From: Macrosoma leucophasiata
Taxonomy: Eukaryota; Arthropoda; Insecta; Lepidoptera; Hedylidae
Length of the DNA stretch: 64,000 nt
Direction: 5' to 3'
Assembly (NCBI GenBank): GCA_036365455.1
Contig: JAWQUS010000017.1
Coordinates: forward strand, 10,354,001 to 10,418,000
Shown: piece by piece, positions 33,733 to 44,617 of the stretch
How positions within the stretch are numbered: the stretch's first letter is position 1
Layout: the number at the start of each line of letters is the position of its first letter
Notes under the pieces: generated by a model
The model's input: the letters and a program-made list of their open reading frames with translations, nothing else
Told to the model about the DNA's origin: nothing
The model's database searches: none
Made by a program: the position numbers and the translations under genes

Positions 33733-33940
33733 TTGCCTAACTAGCATAGTTGGTAATAGATGGCGCTGCTGCTACCATAAAGCAATGCAATAGATGTGAA
33801 GGAAAGATTTGACAAATCGGGCAGGGCTTCAGTAGCTCAATTGGAAGAGCGGCTGGACTGGATTCCCAGTAGGTCGCGAGTTCGAGTCTCGCCTGAAGTC
33901 AAATTTTTCTTTCCATTTTTCTTTAAAAATAAAATATATA
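33733..33940 (+). mobile_element. tRNA-like retroposon family B, plus copy of an inverted pair
   Basis: Together with 33571-33730 it forms inverted arms of about 165 bp around a ~30-bp spacer 'ggttgcctaactagc...'. It ends 'ctttaaaaataaaat'. Confidence 0.85.
33826..33899 (+). ncRNA. tRNA-like sequence (plus arm)
   Basis: As the other copies, but with 'actggattc' in the anticodon loop. B box 'GAGTTCGAGTC'. Confidence 0.65.
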
Positions 33941-33945
33941 TTTTT

Positions 33946-34880
33946 ACCTTGTCTTACAATACGTATAGACATAACAAATAGTGATAAATTGTATAAGCAC
34001 CAGGTATAAGCAATGGACTGATTGTGGGGACTGGTCTGTTGTGGTTTGCGGGTGTTATATTCTATCACGATATTAAGCTGTTGATGGGTATTAGCGTATG
34101 TGTTTATATATGCAAATATTTATATGCCATGGACGTTCACATTATCTTTATTCTATGTAATAATATTTGTATTAAATCTAAGGTTTTGACTAAAGAGCAA
34201 CACGCTGAGTTTGTTGGGTAGCGGAGTTCTTCACAGTAGTGCCTGCACTTGGAACTCTGTTAAGTGAATGACTATGATTATGACGAACAGATTTTTCTTT
34301 TTCTTCTATGAAGGAATTGAAAAATTTGATGATTCACGTATCGGTTAAATATTATTATTAAATTGGTATTTATTAATACCCATTGGATTATTATTATAAG
34401 TCATTATCTCTAGGTAGCTTATAACCCGACAATGCAGAAGTGTCCTTGTAGACCAATTTGAAATAAATGATTTGAATTTTTGAATTTTGAAATAAATACT
34501 ACCACATAAACGAGTTAAGCGTTAGCCCGATGATCTTTTAAGATAATAAATCTAAACTGCCATAAATAAATAATAAGTCTTAAATTCAAATGCTCACAAA
34601 TTAAATTCAACCACTGCTCACTTACATAATTTATTTGTACTAATTCCAGCGCCAGTCTATTTGCCACCGAAGTCCTGCTTGCAAATTGGCAAAATCTATC
34701 TTGTTTTTTTGATGTTAATTGACCACTTACCTCGACCATAGGCAACGTAGGACATGACACGACTCCTTTAGCAATATTGCTTATTCTTTTCTGTCTATTT
34801 TGCATAGAATCTGTGGATATCAAATAAAACCTAGAACTCCAGGGACATTATTTAGAACAAAATAATCATTAGTTGGTCCA
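33946..34880. other. Unassigned sequence
   Basis: AT-rich. A 102-aa minus ORF (34515-34823) shows no family I know and has no supporting context. Confidence 0.5.
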
Positions 34881-34883
34881 TAA

Positions 34884-35192
34884 TAAAAAAACGTAACTTC
34901 ACGTCTGTATTCCTCGAACGGGTCGGCAGAGGTAAATGCATGCATTCAAGCATACATGCAAACACCCACGATTCGCCGGTTACTTTTTTGGCCCATGGAA
35001 CAGGTGGGGAGCCTGTTGCCATCTCCACATTAGCAAACTCCGAGGTACTGGAAAACTTCCAGAAAATGGAATAAATCCCAATAGAACCAGAGATAAAGGA
35101 TTTTAAACCGTTATCTTTGATAGCCCCCGGGATCCCGGGAATCGAACCCAGGACCTCCAGCGTAGTAGTAGTGGCCTATTACCGCAGTTCCA
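34884..35192 (-). mobile_element. tRNA-headed SINE D, copy 1
   Basis: On minus: a tRNA-like head with B box 'GGGTTCGATTCCCGGG' near 35140, then a body including 'aacaggtggggagcctgttg' (plus sense), ending 'aggcgtgaagttacg' and T/A runs. It shares this layout with 56036-56349. Confidence 0.75.
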
Positions 35193-35629
35193 TACCATAA
35201 TGAGAATTTATTTTAGACCTAGATCAAACTTTAACACCGGAATGAGATAATTGGTTTATGTATTCAATTAAGTTGTTATGAAATCTTTAGATACATTTTC
35301 AGATTGACCGTGATCTTTTATACGTACTCGTAGCATGAAGCTACGTAACGTAGGCTACGCTCTACGCCACGTAACATAGAGCTACGAAGCAGATACATTT
35401 TTTGTAGCGGTTTGCGAACTGGCGAAATTTAGGGCTCCCACACATAACTGCGACTTCGCATCGCATTGCAAATGTCTGCGAGCTCGCACGAATGCATCGC
35501 AAGAATGTCCGATCTCATTCGCATCGCACATTTCTGCGATCCTACGTCACACATCTTGACGCCACGTTATAATGTTGAGTGGGACTAATTAAATTAAAAT
35601 ATACTGAGCCAGTACTTTTTGTGAACAAC
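35193..35629. mobile_element. Fragments of DNA elements
   Basis: At 35326-35395 repeated 'gctacgtaac'/'agctacg' words form imperfect inverted repeats. At 35428-35580 'gggctcccacac' with 'gcatcgca' words looks like the end of a TIR element. Neither has a complete pair of ends. Confidence 0.4.
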
Positions 35630-35692
35630 GGCACCCACGACACAAGTTTAATTCTAGTGTGGGGCTGTGAGTGTAAGCGTATTTTTTTAAAT
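35630..35692 (+). mobile_element. SINE C tail fragment
   Basis: 'cacccacgacacaagtttaa' followed by 'gtggggctgtgagtgtaagc' is the 3' part of SINE C, without its tRNA head. Confidence 0.7.
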
Positions 35693-36644
35693 TATTTATT
35701 TAAATAATTCAATTTTGTTTAATTCTCACAAGTGTAGTTTAGTAACTCTATCAACATTGTTCTCCAAAACCAGACTCTCATCCAATGTCAAAGATCAGAT
35801 CTATATCATCGACACTACAAAAGATTAGACTATTTTTGACAGTGTGAGCGATATATTCTCGTCGTGGCCCCAACGAATTTCGTATCGCCTTAGAGGTATA
35901 AAATAATTATAAGTCCAAAAAATTATTTGAGGAGTATCACTCTTACCGTTTAGGGATATAAAAAATATACTACAACCGATTCGCATACATACCGAATATA
36001 TTCACAAAATTTCATAATGATTGGTCAAGACGTTTCGGAGGAGTATTATAACAAACACTATGACACGACAATTTTATATATTAGAAGATGATTTTGGAGG
36101 GATTAACTATTATATGAAAAAGGGAAACATAATATAAATAAACATTCCATCTCATGTATCAAATATCTAAACATAAATTCTATTTCATACATTTCTCTTC
36201 CATTTCTATGAAGTTACACGTGAACGTTCAAGTATTTTTGTCATTTGTTTTTGTCAAGGAATATTTTCGCGAAATTACCAAGACATTCACGTCTTCCAAA
36301 ACAAGTAAAAACTAGGTTTGAATGACAGGCTTCTTGGAAAAATGTTATTATGATAGATAGGTATCTTGTTCTATGTTGCCTCAAGTTAAAATAGAATTCT
36401 GGAGGTAATTATCAACGAAACACAAACCCACTTGCAATATATAGTTTTTTTTATTTATTCTAAGTAAATAAGGATATTAATATTTTTGAATCTGCTGAAA
36501 TGAGATACAGAGAATAGAGAATAGAGTAATGACTCTAACGATAACAGGCCACTGCTCCTCTGAAGTTCTGAGTTGGATCCCCGAGTCGAGTAGTATTTAT
36601 ATTAGGATTTCGGAAGCACCAACGATTCAGTTGATAGTAATATG
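35693..36644. other. Unassigned sequence
   Basis: AT-rich. I see no gene or recognised repeat. Confidence 0.45.
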
Positions 36645-37005
36645 TACGGAGATTTTTTTTATGTCTGAAAGTTTACAGACAAGGAAACGGGCCACCTGAT
36701 GGAAAGTGGTTATGTCACTGTCTCCTATGAATATTTACAACACCAGGGGAGTTACCAGCCCTGCCAGCCCTGAAGGACTCTGTTGACGTCATTTTTGAAG
36801 AACCTCATATTGTAGCACCTAGGGAACACCTCAGAGGGAAGTTCGTTCCACAATTTACACATTCTGAGTAACGAACGCGAACTCCGCAATTTGGTCCGCA
36901 ATCCACTTTTTCTTACCATTCTCATATTCGACACTGGGGATGCGTTTTTATTAATTGGTCTACATAAAACTGGCCAGGTACGTGTCGGATAGGGTTCCAT
37001 ACAAT
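36645..37005 (-). pseudogene. LINE (Jockey/CR1-like) C-terminal fragment
   Basis: Minus-strand 82 codons contain 'LRMCKLWNELPSEVFP' followed by 'NMRFFKNDVNRVLQ', a pattern I know from the extreme C-terminus of Jockey/CR1-type ORF2. The 3' flank 'gggccacctgatggaaagtg' (36689-36708, plus sense) is a common lepidopteran LINE 3' edge. No RT motifs are left, so it is a 5'-truncated insertion. Confidence 0.65.
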
Positions 37006-37520
37006 GTTGGAATTCCTGTTACCTTAAATACCATCCTATAAGTTTTACTGTAATCCGTAAATAAACAGGAACTTGCATACATTAACTGTAACAAACGCAA
37101 AGACAGACATAAACAAGCAAATGATGGGATAGAATTCAGTTTTTCGTTTTGAGGTACAGAACCCCAAAGAAGATAAATGTAATATGCGTCCCTCTAGGCC
37201 CATACGTGACTTCAGTAAGGACACAACTTGTATGAAAGATACGTCCATGAAATAACTTGTACAGGAAAGATACCGTAAAATGCGAAGGGACAGACACGCG
37301 GATAAACAACCGCTAATATTTAGATAAAGGTACTCATTCGCAAACTCCCGTACGTCCAACAAAGTTTGGGTCCGAATAGATAAGGGCGGTCGTAAAACAA
37401 ACGCGTGCTTTCTTTATGCTTAAACATCAAAATGGGGACAGAATTTTTGTTTGCAGTGTCTTTGTTTGTATGGTCCGAGGTAAAATGGATCACTTCACTC
37501 AAATAATTAAATCCTTATAG
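37006..37520. other. Unassigned sequence
   Basis: Minus ORFs of 105 and 60 aa without recognisable motif. Nothing else. Confidence 0.45.
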
Positions 37521-37521
37521 G

Positions 37522-38066
37522 TTAGGGTCCCACTGCAGAATCATTTCATTCATCCAGATATGATGGAAACCTAATTTTGACGCATATTTATAATCTAGAG
37601 GATATATACCCACTAGGTTGCCTATCAAGAAATGGCCGCAAGTATTTCTTTATATTTTTTTTGGAAAGAAGATTTTTACTTGGTTTTTCATTAAAATATC
37701 GTCCACTGCACCACAATATGTATAAAGACTGAAAAATCACAGCTGCCGTTGCGCACTTGGCCGCCCTTATATATTTTTTTTTCGCCCCGATAACTTTTTG
37801 CGTCAGGAACGTACATGTATTATTTAAATACAAACTTAAAGCTATTTTTTTCTCATTATTATGATATACGGAAGCCAAATAAAAACGGCTGCATATAAAA
37901 GTTGCTGGCTGTTAAAAATAACATTATTTGATTAAAAATACTTGCGGCCAAATTTTGCAAGGCATCCTAGTGGATATAATATATATTCTCTAGATTATAA
38001 ATATGCGTAAAAATTAGGTTTGCAGCATATCTGGATGAACGAAATGATTCTGCAGTGGGGTCCCAA
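37522..38066. mobile_element. DNA element H, complete copy with ~130-bp TIRs
   Basis: Left end 'ttagggtcccactgcagaat' mirrors right end 'attctgcagtggggtcccaa'. Complementarity continues over about 130 bp ('catccagatatg', 'aatctagag', 'gccgcaagtattt'). The interior of about 280 bp has no transposase. Partial copies are at 26.9 and 32.0-32.9 kb. Superfamily not assignable by eye. Confidence 0.8.
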
Positions 38067-38268
38067 CATATTACGTCCGTATTTTAAGACGTATAGAAAT
38101 TTAAACATAGATATTTGGGTCACGCTATCTGAATAGGCGTCGAAGACTTTGGGACGTGACGAACCAATCGCCCGCTAGTGAAGGAGAATTTTTCCGCTAA
38201 CAGTCAGTCAACCGAACAATGGCGGTCAAACCATTCCAATAGGGCGGTAGTAAAAATTACAACGCGGG

Positions 38269-38505
38269 ATGGGCAGCAGTGTCCCGCGACAACACTACCG
38301 ACACTGCGATTATGACATATTCCCCCCTAATGACGCTTACAACTGTTGGGAAAGGCTTTGTCCGGCAGTGAATATCGCGATCGCAAATCCACCTGCCAAG
38401 CGTGGCGATTATGACATATTATCCTCCAATGACGCTTACAACTGTTGGGGAAGGCTTTGTCCGGCAGTGGACATCTTTCGGCTGGGGTGGATGGATGAGT
38501 AAGAG
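38269..38505 (+). repeat. Repeat with an internal ~65-bp duplication
   Basis: The segment from 'gcgattatgacatatt' to 'gctttgtccggcagtg' occurs twice (38306-38370 and 38405-38469). I suspect a LINE 3' end, but see no coding evidence. The 77-aa ORF follows the duplication. Confidence 0.5.
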
Positions 38506-38589
38506 TGGATGATCTGAATAAATAGCGTGGTAATTATATATAAACAAATATTAATGAAACCATTTTATTGATTTTCCATCAACCACTAG

Positions 38590-39010
38590 GTTTTGGAGTA
38601 AAGTGGCTGTGACACTTGTGTCATATGAACGAACGGACAGACAGATAAACATGACAAATATATAAGGTTTCCGTTTTTTTGCCATTTGGCTGCGGAACCC
38701 TAAAAAGCTTTGTGAACCAACCAAAAGGAACTGTTGATTGCAAGACAGGCACTTTTGTAGAAACGGAATGAAGGGAATGCGGGCTTCTAGATCTTTTTAT
38801 TAAAAAACCGCTCCTCTCGTTATGTCTGCTGTTCGAAAACATTCGTAGATTTTTTTTTCCACTATCTCATAATGTTTAAGGGTTCCGTAGCGCAAAAGAA
38901 AAAACCGACCAATATTACTCGTGTCTGCCTCTGTTTGTCTGTCTGTGTGTCACAGACGATTTTCATCGAAAATTAGTGAATAGACACAGATCATTCATAC
39001 GTTAATTTAA
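38590..39010 (+). mobile_element. Dispersed repeat F, end fragments
   Basis: 'gacggacagacagataaaca' with 'ggtttccgttttt' and 'gcggaaccctaaaaag' (38630-38706), and a second edge 'agggttccgtagcgc' at 38879. Confidence 0.55.
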
Positions 39011-39521
39011 ATACCTGTAAAATATGTTTTACAGTTCCTTCTATTGTTTCATGAGCTTAGGGGTTGGCAAATGATATGGCTTAAGTCCCGAGCTTTATTT
39101 GATACCCAGCGTTGGATTGGCCATATAGTCCAACTGGACGTTTGTCAACTGGGCCCCAGCCTACTCGGGCTCCAACAGGTCTGGCTTACGGGGCTTGTCG
39201 CAAGCATTTGTCTTAAGCGCCAGGCCCACTACCCAGTCTTAGCCATCCAGCCCCGGGCGCTGCCCGCAAAGTCCAACTCTGGCATTACCTACTACATGGC
39301 ATACGTTTTATGCAGTAGAACAAAAGATTACGTAACTCGTGCAGACATACATGAATACATACCTACCATCTATATGTATCTTTCAGATGGGACATCACCT
39401 TGACATTATGTTTTCATCAAACCCAAACCATGATCCAAAAAAATATATAAAACGCAAATATGTATCAAAAGACAAAAAAAAAGAAGATTACATTTTCACG
39501 AAACCAAAATCTATGCACCCA
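39011..39521. other. Unassigned sequence with a 119-aa ORF
   Basis: The ORF 39044-39403 has no motif I recognise. The locally GC-rich stretch 39100-39290 may be an old repeat. Confidence 0.4.
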
Positions 39522-39660
39522 TTGAGAAGTTTTGTTAGTTTTCCGTAAAACTATTCCACCCTTTTTAACAACACGTGTCCAACGTCTCAACGAGGTGTCC
39601 TTGAGATAACTCGGGCTTTCAGACACAAGAACCTTCTATACAACTTGCTTTGATTGTACT
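39522..39660. repeat. Local triplicate I, unit 1
   Basis: Shares 'gagaagttttgttagttttc', 'gtctcaacgaggtgtcc' and 'gctttcagacacaag' with units at 39922-40056 and 40755-40900. Confidence 0.75.
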
Positions 39661-39921
39661 TTATCTTATTTTGCTGTCTTCATGTACAAAGGGCGGTAGA
39701 GTGTTTATTGTTGGACAAAAATACCGAGAAAAATTCTCACATAATTTTACACGCATTTACACGCACGATTTAAGACGCAACACCTTCGCAGAAACACAGG
39801 CTTTAAATTAAGTTTTGTCATATCTGAACCGTAGTCGCACTAACATAAGAATAAAATGTTTTTCAATGAGCAAATCATGAACTTTATGATTACATTTTCA
39901 GGTAGCAAAATGTGAACACAC

Positions 39922-40056
39922 ATTGAGAAGTTGTTTTAGTTTTCTATTAAACTCTTTCATCCTTCTGAACGATCCGTAGTCTCAACGTGGTGTCCTCGAG
40001 ATAACGCCGGCTTTCAGATACAAGCACCTACTACACGAATTAGTGTGATTATTCTT
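39922..40056. repeat. Local triplicate I, unit 2
   Basis: Diverged copy of unit 1, about 400 bp downstream, with 'gtctcaacgtggtgtcctcg'. Confidence 0.75.
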
Positions 40057-40131
40057 ATAGAAAAAATAATAAGTGTTTTTTTATCAAGAATATTTGAGGT
40101 GAATGAAAAAACATAAGTGACAAACCTAGAG

Positions 40132-40347
40132 TGTATACCTAACTAGCATAGTTGGTAATAGATGGCGCTGCTGCTACCATAAAGCAATGCAATAGATGTG
40201 AAGGAAAGATTTGACAAATCGGGCAGGGCTTCAGTAGCTCAATTGGAAGAGCGGCTGGACTAGATTCCCAATAGGTCGCGAGTTCGAGTCTCGCCTGAAG
40301 TCAAATTTTTCTTTCCATTTTTCTTTAAAAATAAAATGTATACCTAA
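40132..40347 (+). mobile_element. tRNA-like retroposon family B, copy at 40.2 kb, with target duplication
   Basis: Bounded by the 11-bp direct repeat 'tgtatacctaa' (40132-40142 and 40337-40347). It inserted between units 2 and 3 of the local triplicate and is the cleanest retroposition evidence for this family. Confidence 0.8.
40228..40301 (+). ncRNA. tRNA-like sequence (40.2 kb)
   Basis: Same body, with one change in the anticodon arm (cccaatag instead of cccagtag), which weakens that stem. Confidence 0.6.
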
Positions 40348-40417
40348 GTGTTTGTATAGATATGTATAGCAACGCTTTCGAAGAAACACAGGCGCTGCAT
40401 TCGTTTTATTGAATACT

Positions 40418-40675
40418 AGCTAACCCGGCAAGCTTCGTATTGCCTCACAATGAAATAATGTGTCAAAGATTTGATGTATACGAACTATTTGTATGGGAAA
40501 ATAAAATTGTGGTTTTTACTATTTCCCTTCAATTTCTTCATATTTTCTTACCTTTTAAACCTTCCCTGGATTTCCACAAATCATTCAAAACCAAAATTAG
40601 CCAAATCGGTATAGCCGTTCTCGAGTTTTAGCGAGACTAACGAACAGTAATTTATATATATATATATAGATGAAC
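40418..40675 (+). mobile_element. Dispersed repeat G-like, copy at 40.4 kb
   Basis: 'aatactagctaacccggcaa' to 'taatttatatatatatatat', containing 'aaatcggtatagccgttctc', a phrase usual in this lepidopteran family. No coding. Confidence 0.65.
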
Positions 40676-40754
40676 CGCAATCGTACCAAAATAAAAGCAT
40701 TCCAATACGTAAAACATGAACTTTAAGAAACTTCATGGCGCAGAATGTGTACAC

Positions 40755-40900
40755 ACATTGAGAAGTTGTTTTAGTTTTCCTTGAAATTCTTTCACCCTTC
40801 TTAACGACACGTGTCCGGAGTCTCAACGAGGTGTCCTCGAGATAACGCCGGCTTTCAGATACAAGCACCCACTAGACGACTTTGATTGTTCTTAATTTAG
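40755..40900. repeat. Local triplicate I, unit 3
   Basis: Very similar to unit 2 ('gagataacgccggctttcag', 'acaagcaccc'). Its extra spacing from unit 2 is explained by the retroposon B and G-like insertions. Confidence 0.75.
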
Positions 40901-42140
40901 TTTTGCCAACCTAACTTTGTCAATTGAAATGTTGACGAAGTTTTATTTAATGATTCACAGTAAACACAGGTACTACAAAATTTGTTTCGCTTTTGTAGCA
41001 AGAGAAATTAGAGTGCGAGATCAAAAACTGTGTGTTTTACTTTTAATTTGTTTCTATTCTATGTAGCTATTCGGTTTTTACTTCAAAACATTGGACAATT
41101 GTTAATTTTTTTTTCGTGTATTTGTTACTTTATTTGCACTCGGCAATCGACTGGGAATACCATGGCCACGGGAAAAGGGATCACCCAATGCTTGATTACA
41201 GTTTTCTTCGAAAGGATCGCCGGTCTGTTTATTACAATGTTTTGGACAAAATATTTTACTGATTTTACTGCAAAGAATAACAAATCTTACAAACATTATC
41301 GTTCATACCTTATTTGATAGGCAAGATCTGGAGCTCAAAGCATCCTTATTCACGACTCTCTTTATACAAGGACAATCTGAAAAACACTGGGCCGCCTTGA
41401 ATATCTGACCTGCCTTCCGAACCTACTCATCGTTTACTCGTAAATCATTTTTTTTTACATCATCCGATCATCGAAACATGTATCTCTTTTTTGTTCATAA
41501 ACCAAGAAAGTAATTAAAATCATGAATTGATTAATTAGATTCAGACATAAAGTACTGTAAGAACGAACGAAATATTAATAAAAAATTTCCCATTAAAAAT
41601 ATGCAGATGTCTCCGTTTAAAATAATTAAGTTCAGTCTCCATAAGTTAATAATTGTTACCGAGGAAACCCTGTAATTCGCAAACTGCAGTTGCTCGTTAC
41701 GGGACTGAAATCTTCGATGAGGCACGTAACATTTTCATGGCTTCGCAGCAAAATTATCCTAGCGGGTAATATCAGCTGGGATTCAGGAAAAAATACCCAT
41801 TGCACGAGCAAATTTAAATGTAAATTAATAAAAAAAGAAACGAATCTGTATTTGTTGGACCGGGTAAGTGTAGTCGGACAAAGTTGGGACGCCAATAATT
41901 TTATTGTTCTGAAGTTATTCAAATAACTTCAGTAATAATGTGAAAACACATTATTACAGATTACATAATGTTTACAACGAAACATGCTTGACGTTAATAA
42001 GAAGCATACATTATCAGCTGAGATTCCAAGGAAAAAAATTATTAAAATTTAGCAAAAATTTAACTAATTGACAAATTAGACATAGACACAAAAGATCGTA
42101 AGAAACTATTAAAAAATTAAATTAAAAAAAAAAATAATTA
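40901..42140. other. Unassigned sequence with two adjacent palindromes
   Basis: Two palindromes lie back to back: GAAGTTATT/AATAACTTC (41911-41930) and GTAATAATGTG/CACATTATTAC (41932-41957). Small overlapping ORFs on both strands (64-95 aa) have no recognisable domain. Confidence 0.55.
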
Positions 42141-42146
42141 AAATTA

Positions 42147-42343
42147 ATAAGCGTACACTCACAGCCCCACGGTAGGTATAAACCTGTGTCGTACGTGCGT
42201 GTAGACCAACAACACATACACAAACACCCAGACCCGAAACAAATATCTGTAGACCATACAAATATTTGTTCCGGTGCGGGGATCGAACCCGCGACCCTTC
42301 GAATCAAACGGTTATCTCACACCGCTGGACCAACCGGGTCGTC
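42147..42343 (-). mobile_element. tRNA-headed SINE C, copy 1
   Basis: Minus: head 'gacccggttggtccagcgg' to 'gggttcgatccccgcaccgg' (42269-42343), with A box and B box and T stem GCGGG/CCCGC. Then a body 'aatatttgtatgg', 'gggtctgggtgtttgtgtat' and the tail 'ggggctgtgagtgtacgc'. It is the least damaged copy of the family here. Confidence 0.85.
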
Positions 42344-42448
42344 AATTAAATGCGCTCATTAAAATATGTATATGTCTTCGTTTTAACGAAAATTCGAATA
42401 TTGCAATGGGATGTTACTTCGATAATCTGGCAACCCCACTTCAATAAA

Positions 42449-42780
42449 CAAAGGTAGCAACAGCAAAACAAAGAGACCACCATGATTGGGTGAAACTCAT
42501 AGAGCGTTGTAATAGTTGGCAGGCGCAGGCACGCTTTGAACTCTGGTCCCGGCGTAATGAAGAGCCGCTTCGAAAACAGACTACCTTTTGTTTAGAGAAT
42601 ATTGTCAAGTTCGCAATGGAACGAAAAAAGCCCGAATAGCCGTCGGGAGTCACTCATTGCTCGCTGAAAATAATCATCTCTACTTTGTGTTTTAGGGTTC
42701 CGGATTTGAAAAAAAAAGGAATCTGTAAGAACTTTGTTTGCAGAACATATGGGAGTTCTGTTTAAATAACAAAACTTTAT
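42449..42780. repeat. Local triplicate II, unit 1
   Basis: Contains 'aaactcatagagcgttgtaa', 'agttggca.gcgcaggc' and 'gccgtcgggagtc.ctc' shared with units 2 and 3. Unlike the other families it has no copy elsewhere in the window. Confidence 0.75.
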
Positions 42781-42785
42781 TGGTA

Positions 42786-42965
42786 AAGCACAATGGAACG
42801 AAAAAAAAAAAACAAATAGTTGTCGGGAGTCGCTCATTGCTCAGTGTAAATAATAATCATTGCTACTTCATTGTTTTAGAGTCCTGGACATCTGAAGGAA
42901 AAAACCCTTGTAGTGCGTCTTTAAGAACTTTGTTTGAAAAACATGTGGAAGTATCCATTTAAAAT
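42786..42965. repeat. Local triplicate II, unit 2 (partial)
   Basis: Only the second half of unit 1 ('caatggaacgaaaaaa', 'gtcgggagtcgctcattgct', 'aagaactttgtttg'). Confidence 0.75.
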
Positions 42966-43057
42966 AAACAATCCCTATGATATGTTAAAATATTAGTCGT
43001 CCAATTTAACGGTATAAGAAAGCTTGACCGCATTAGTTTCAATATTTTACCTTCAAA

Positions 43058-43300
43058 AAACAAAGGTGGCAACACTAAAACAAAAACCTTACAATGATTG
43101 GATGAAACTCATAGAGCGTTGTAATAGTTGGCAAGCGCAGGCTTTGAACTCCGTTCCCGGCCTAATCAACACACATTTTGGTTGCGTCCTCTAACATTGC
43201 AATGTCAAGAAAAAGGTCCCAATAGCCGTCGGGAGTCGCTCTTTACTCGCTATAAATAATCATTCTGACGATATATCTTTTAGAATTCGGTCTCGAAGAC
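43058..43300. repeat. Local triplicate II, unit 3
   Basis: Conserves 'caatgattgg', 'aaactcatagagcgttgtaa' and 'gtcgggagtcgctctttact', then 'ctataaataa', a TATA-like word. No ORF continues through it. Confidence 0.75.
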
Positions 43301-44617
43301 AAAAAAGGGGACCTTCAAGGGGATTCTTGTAGGAGCACTTGTATTGTTGAGTTGCTGTTTTCCTGTGTCAAAATATCAAGTCGAATCTCGCTGTAATCGT
43401 ATTTGAACTGTTTTGGGGGAGGATATACTTACCTAAACATATAGACGTAACACATTCGAATGTCAATATTTGGTTTCCTATATCGTTGCAACCATCTCTA
43501 AGGCAGGTGAACCATTACCAATGGCGACATCCATTGATAATGGTTTGATTGCATAACAAATACAGAGTTATGCAAAACAGATTATAAAATATTCTTGTAA
43601 ATTGTAATGTGTTTATTGCATTAAAATATACCAGTAATTTTTATACATACTCGTTCTTATAAAAAACATGTATTGGGGCGAGATTGGAAACTACAACCTT
43701 TGCATGACTGGTCCAGATGCTTTAAAAGCAGGTTCCAACATGTAGTTCTTACTACATGCTTTATATTTATTTCCTAAAGCATCTGAATTTTAAAAACTTC
43801 CCTTAGATTTTCTTACGGAAACCCCCGACACGCAAGCTTAACTCGTACTTGTCCATTTTTCTAAAAAATACAGTCGCTCGTTGTCTCACAATGATTGTTC
43901 CTTTGACGCTTTCCAAGATCCTTTTCTTATTTTTAATCTCGTATTGCATAACCCGTCATGTGTCTCGTTGCACACGGATACAATCGTCTTGTTTATTTGC
44001 TTCTCAATTTGTAAGCCGACACTTCTGTTTTGATTTGCCTTAGATAGGACAACAGAGTAACGAATGAAACGGGAAATCTATCTCAATGTAACTTGTATCG
44101 TTTGTATCGGGATGATCGCCTTTTTATACAACGAAAGTGGCAAACAAGCGTACATTTCACATTTATTGTAATTAGAAAAACAAAGATGCATTTCAACTGA
44201 AGCCTAACATGTTTTGCTAGCTATGGGAGTAACAACAGGTATGTTTTACTATCTAACCGGATCATGTTAGAACATACAGGTTACTACTATTATGGCAGAT
44301 GTTTATTTTTTGGAATATTTAGAAATCGGGCCATAATAATAATCGCTTTTTATATAGGGCAATTAGATTGCCCAACTTCAAATATTCCAAAATCAGTATG
44401 AGATTTATTATTATAATATTATATTTTTCAACGTGAGTTCAGTAGAGTGAAATAATGATTTTCTAATGCAAAGACGTACGTACATTAACTAATTAAGAAA
44501 ACACAACTAAAAGCTCATAAATCTATACAATTTTGAAGGTTTTTCTCGATGTCTCGATGATACCACCATCAGATCCCAATTTGGTGGCAATGGGGCTAAC
44601 TTGCCAAAATATTATAC
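43301..44617. other. Mostly unassigned sequence
   Basis: A weak minus fragment of repeat E lies at about 44135-44225 ('agtggcaaacaagcg'). The 64-aa ORF at 43849 has no known motif. Confidence 0.45.

Noticed and set aside
33829..34068. A shared 'FDFRRDSNSRPTGN' peptide in ORFs at 33.5, 33.8 and 63.1 kb
   Set aside because: It is the translation of the tRNA-like retroposon, not a protein family.
34515..34823. 102-aa minus-strand ORF
   Set aside because: Low similarity to anything I know, AT-rich composition, no splice or promoter evidence.
39044..39403. 119-aa plus-strand ORF as a gene
   Set aside because: No recognisable motif, no supporting context, and flanked by repeats.
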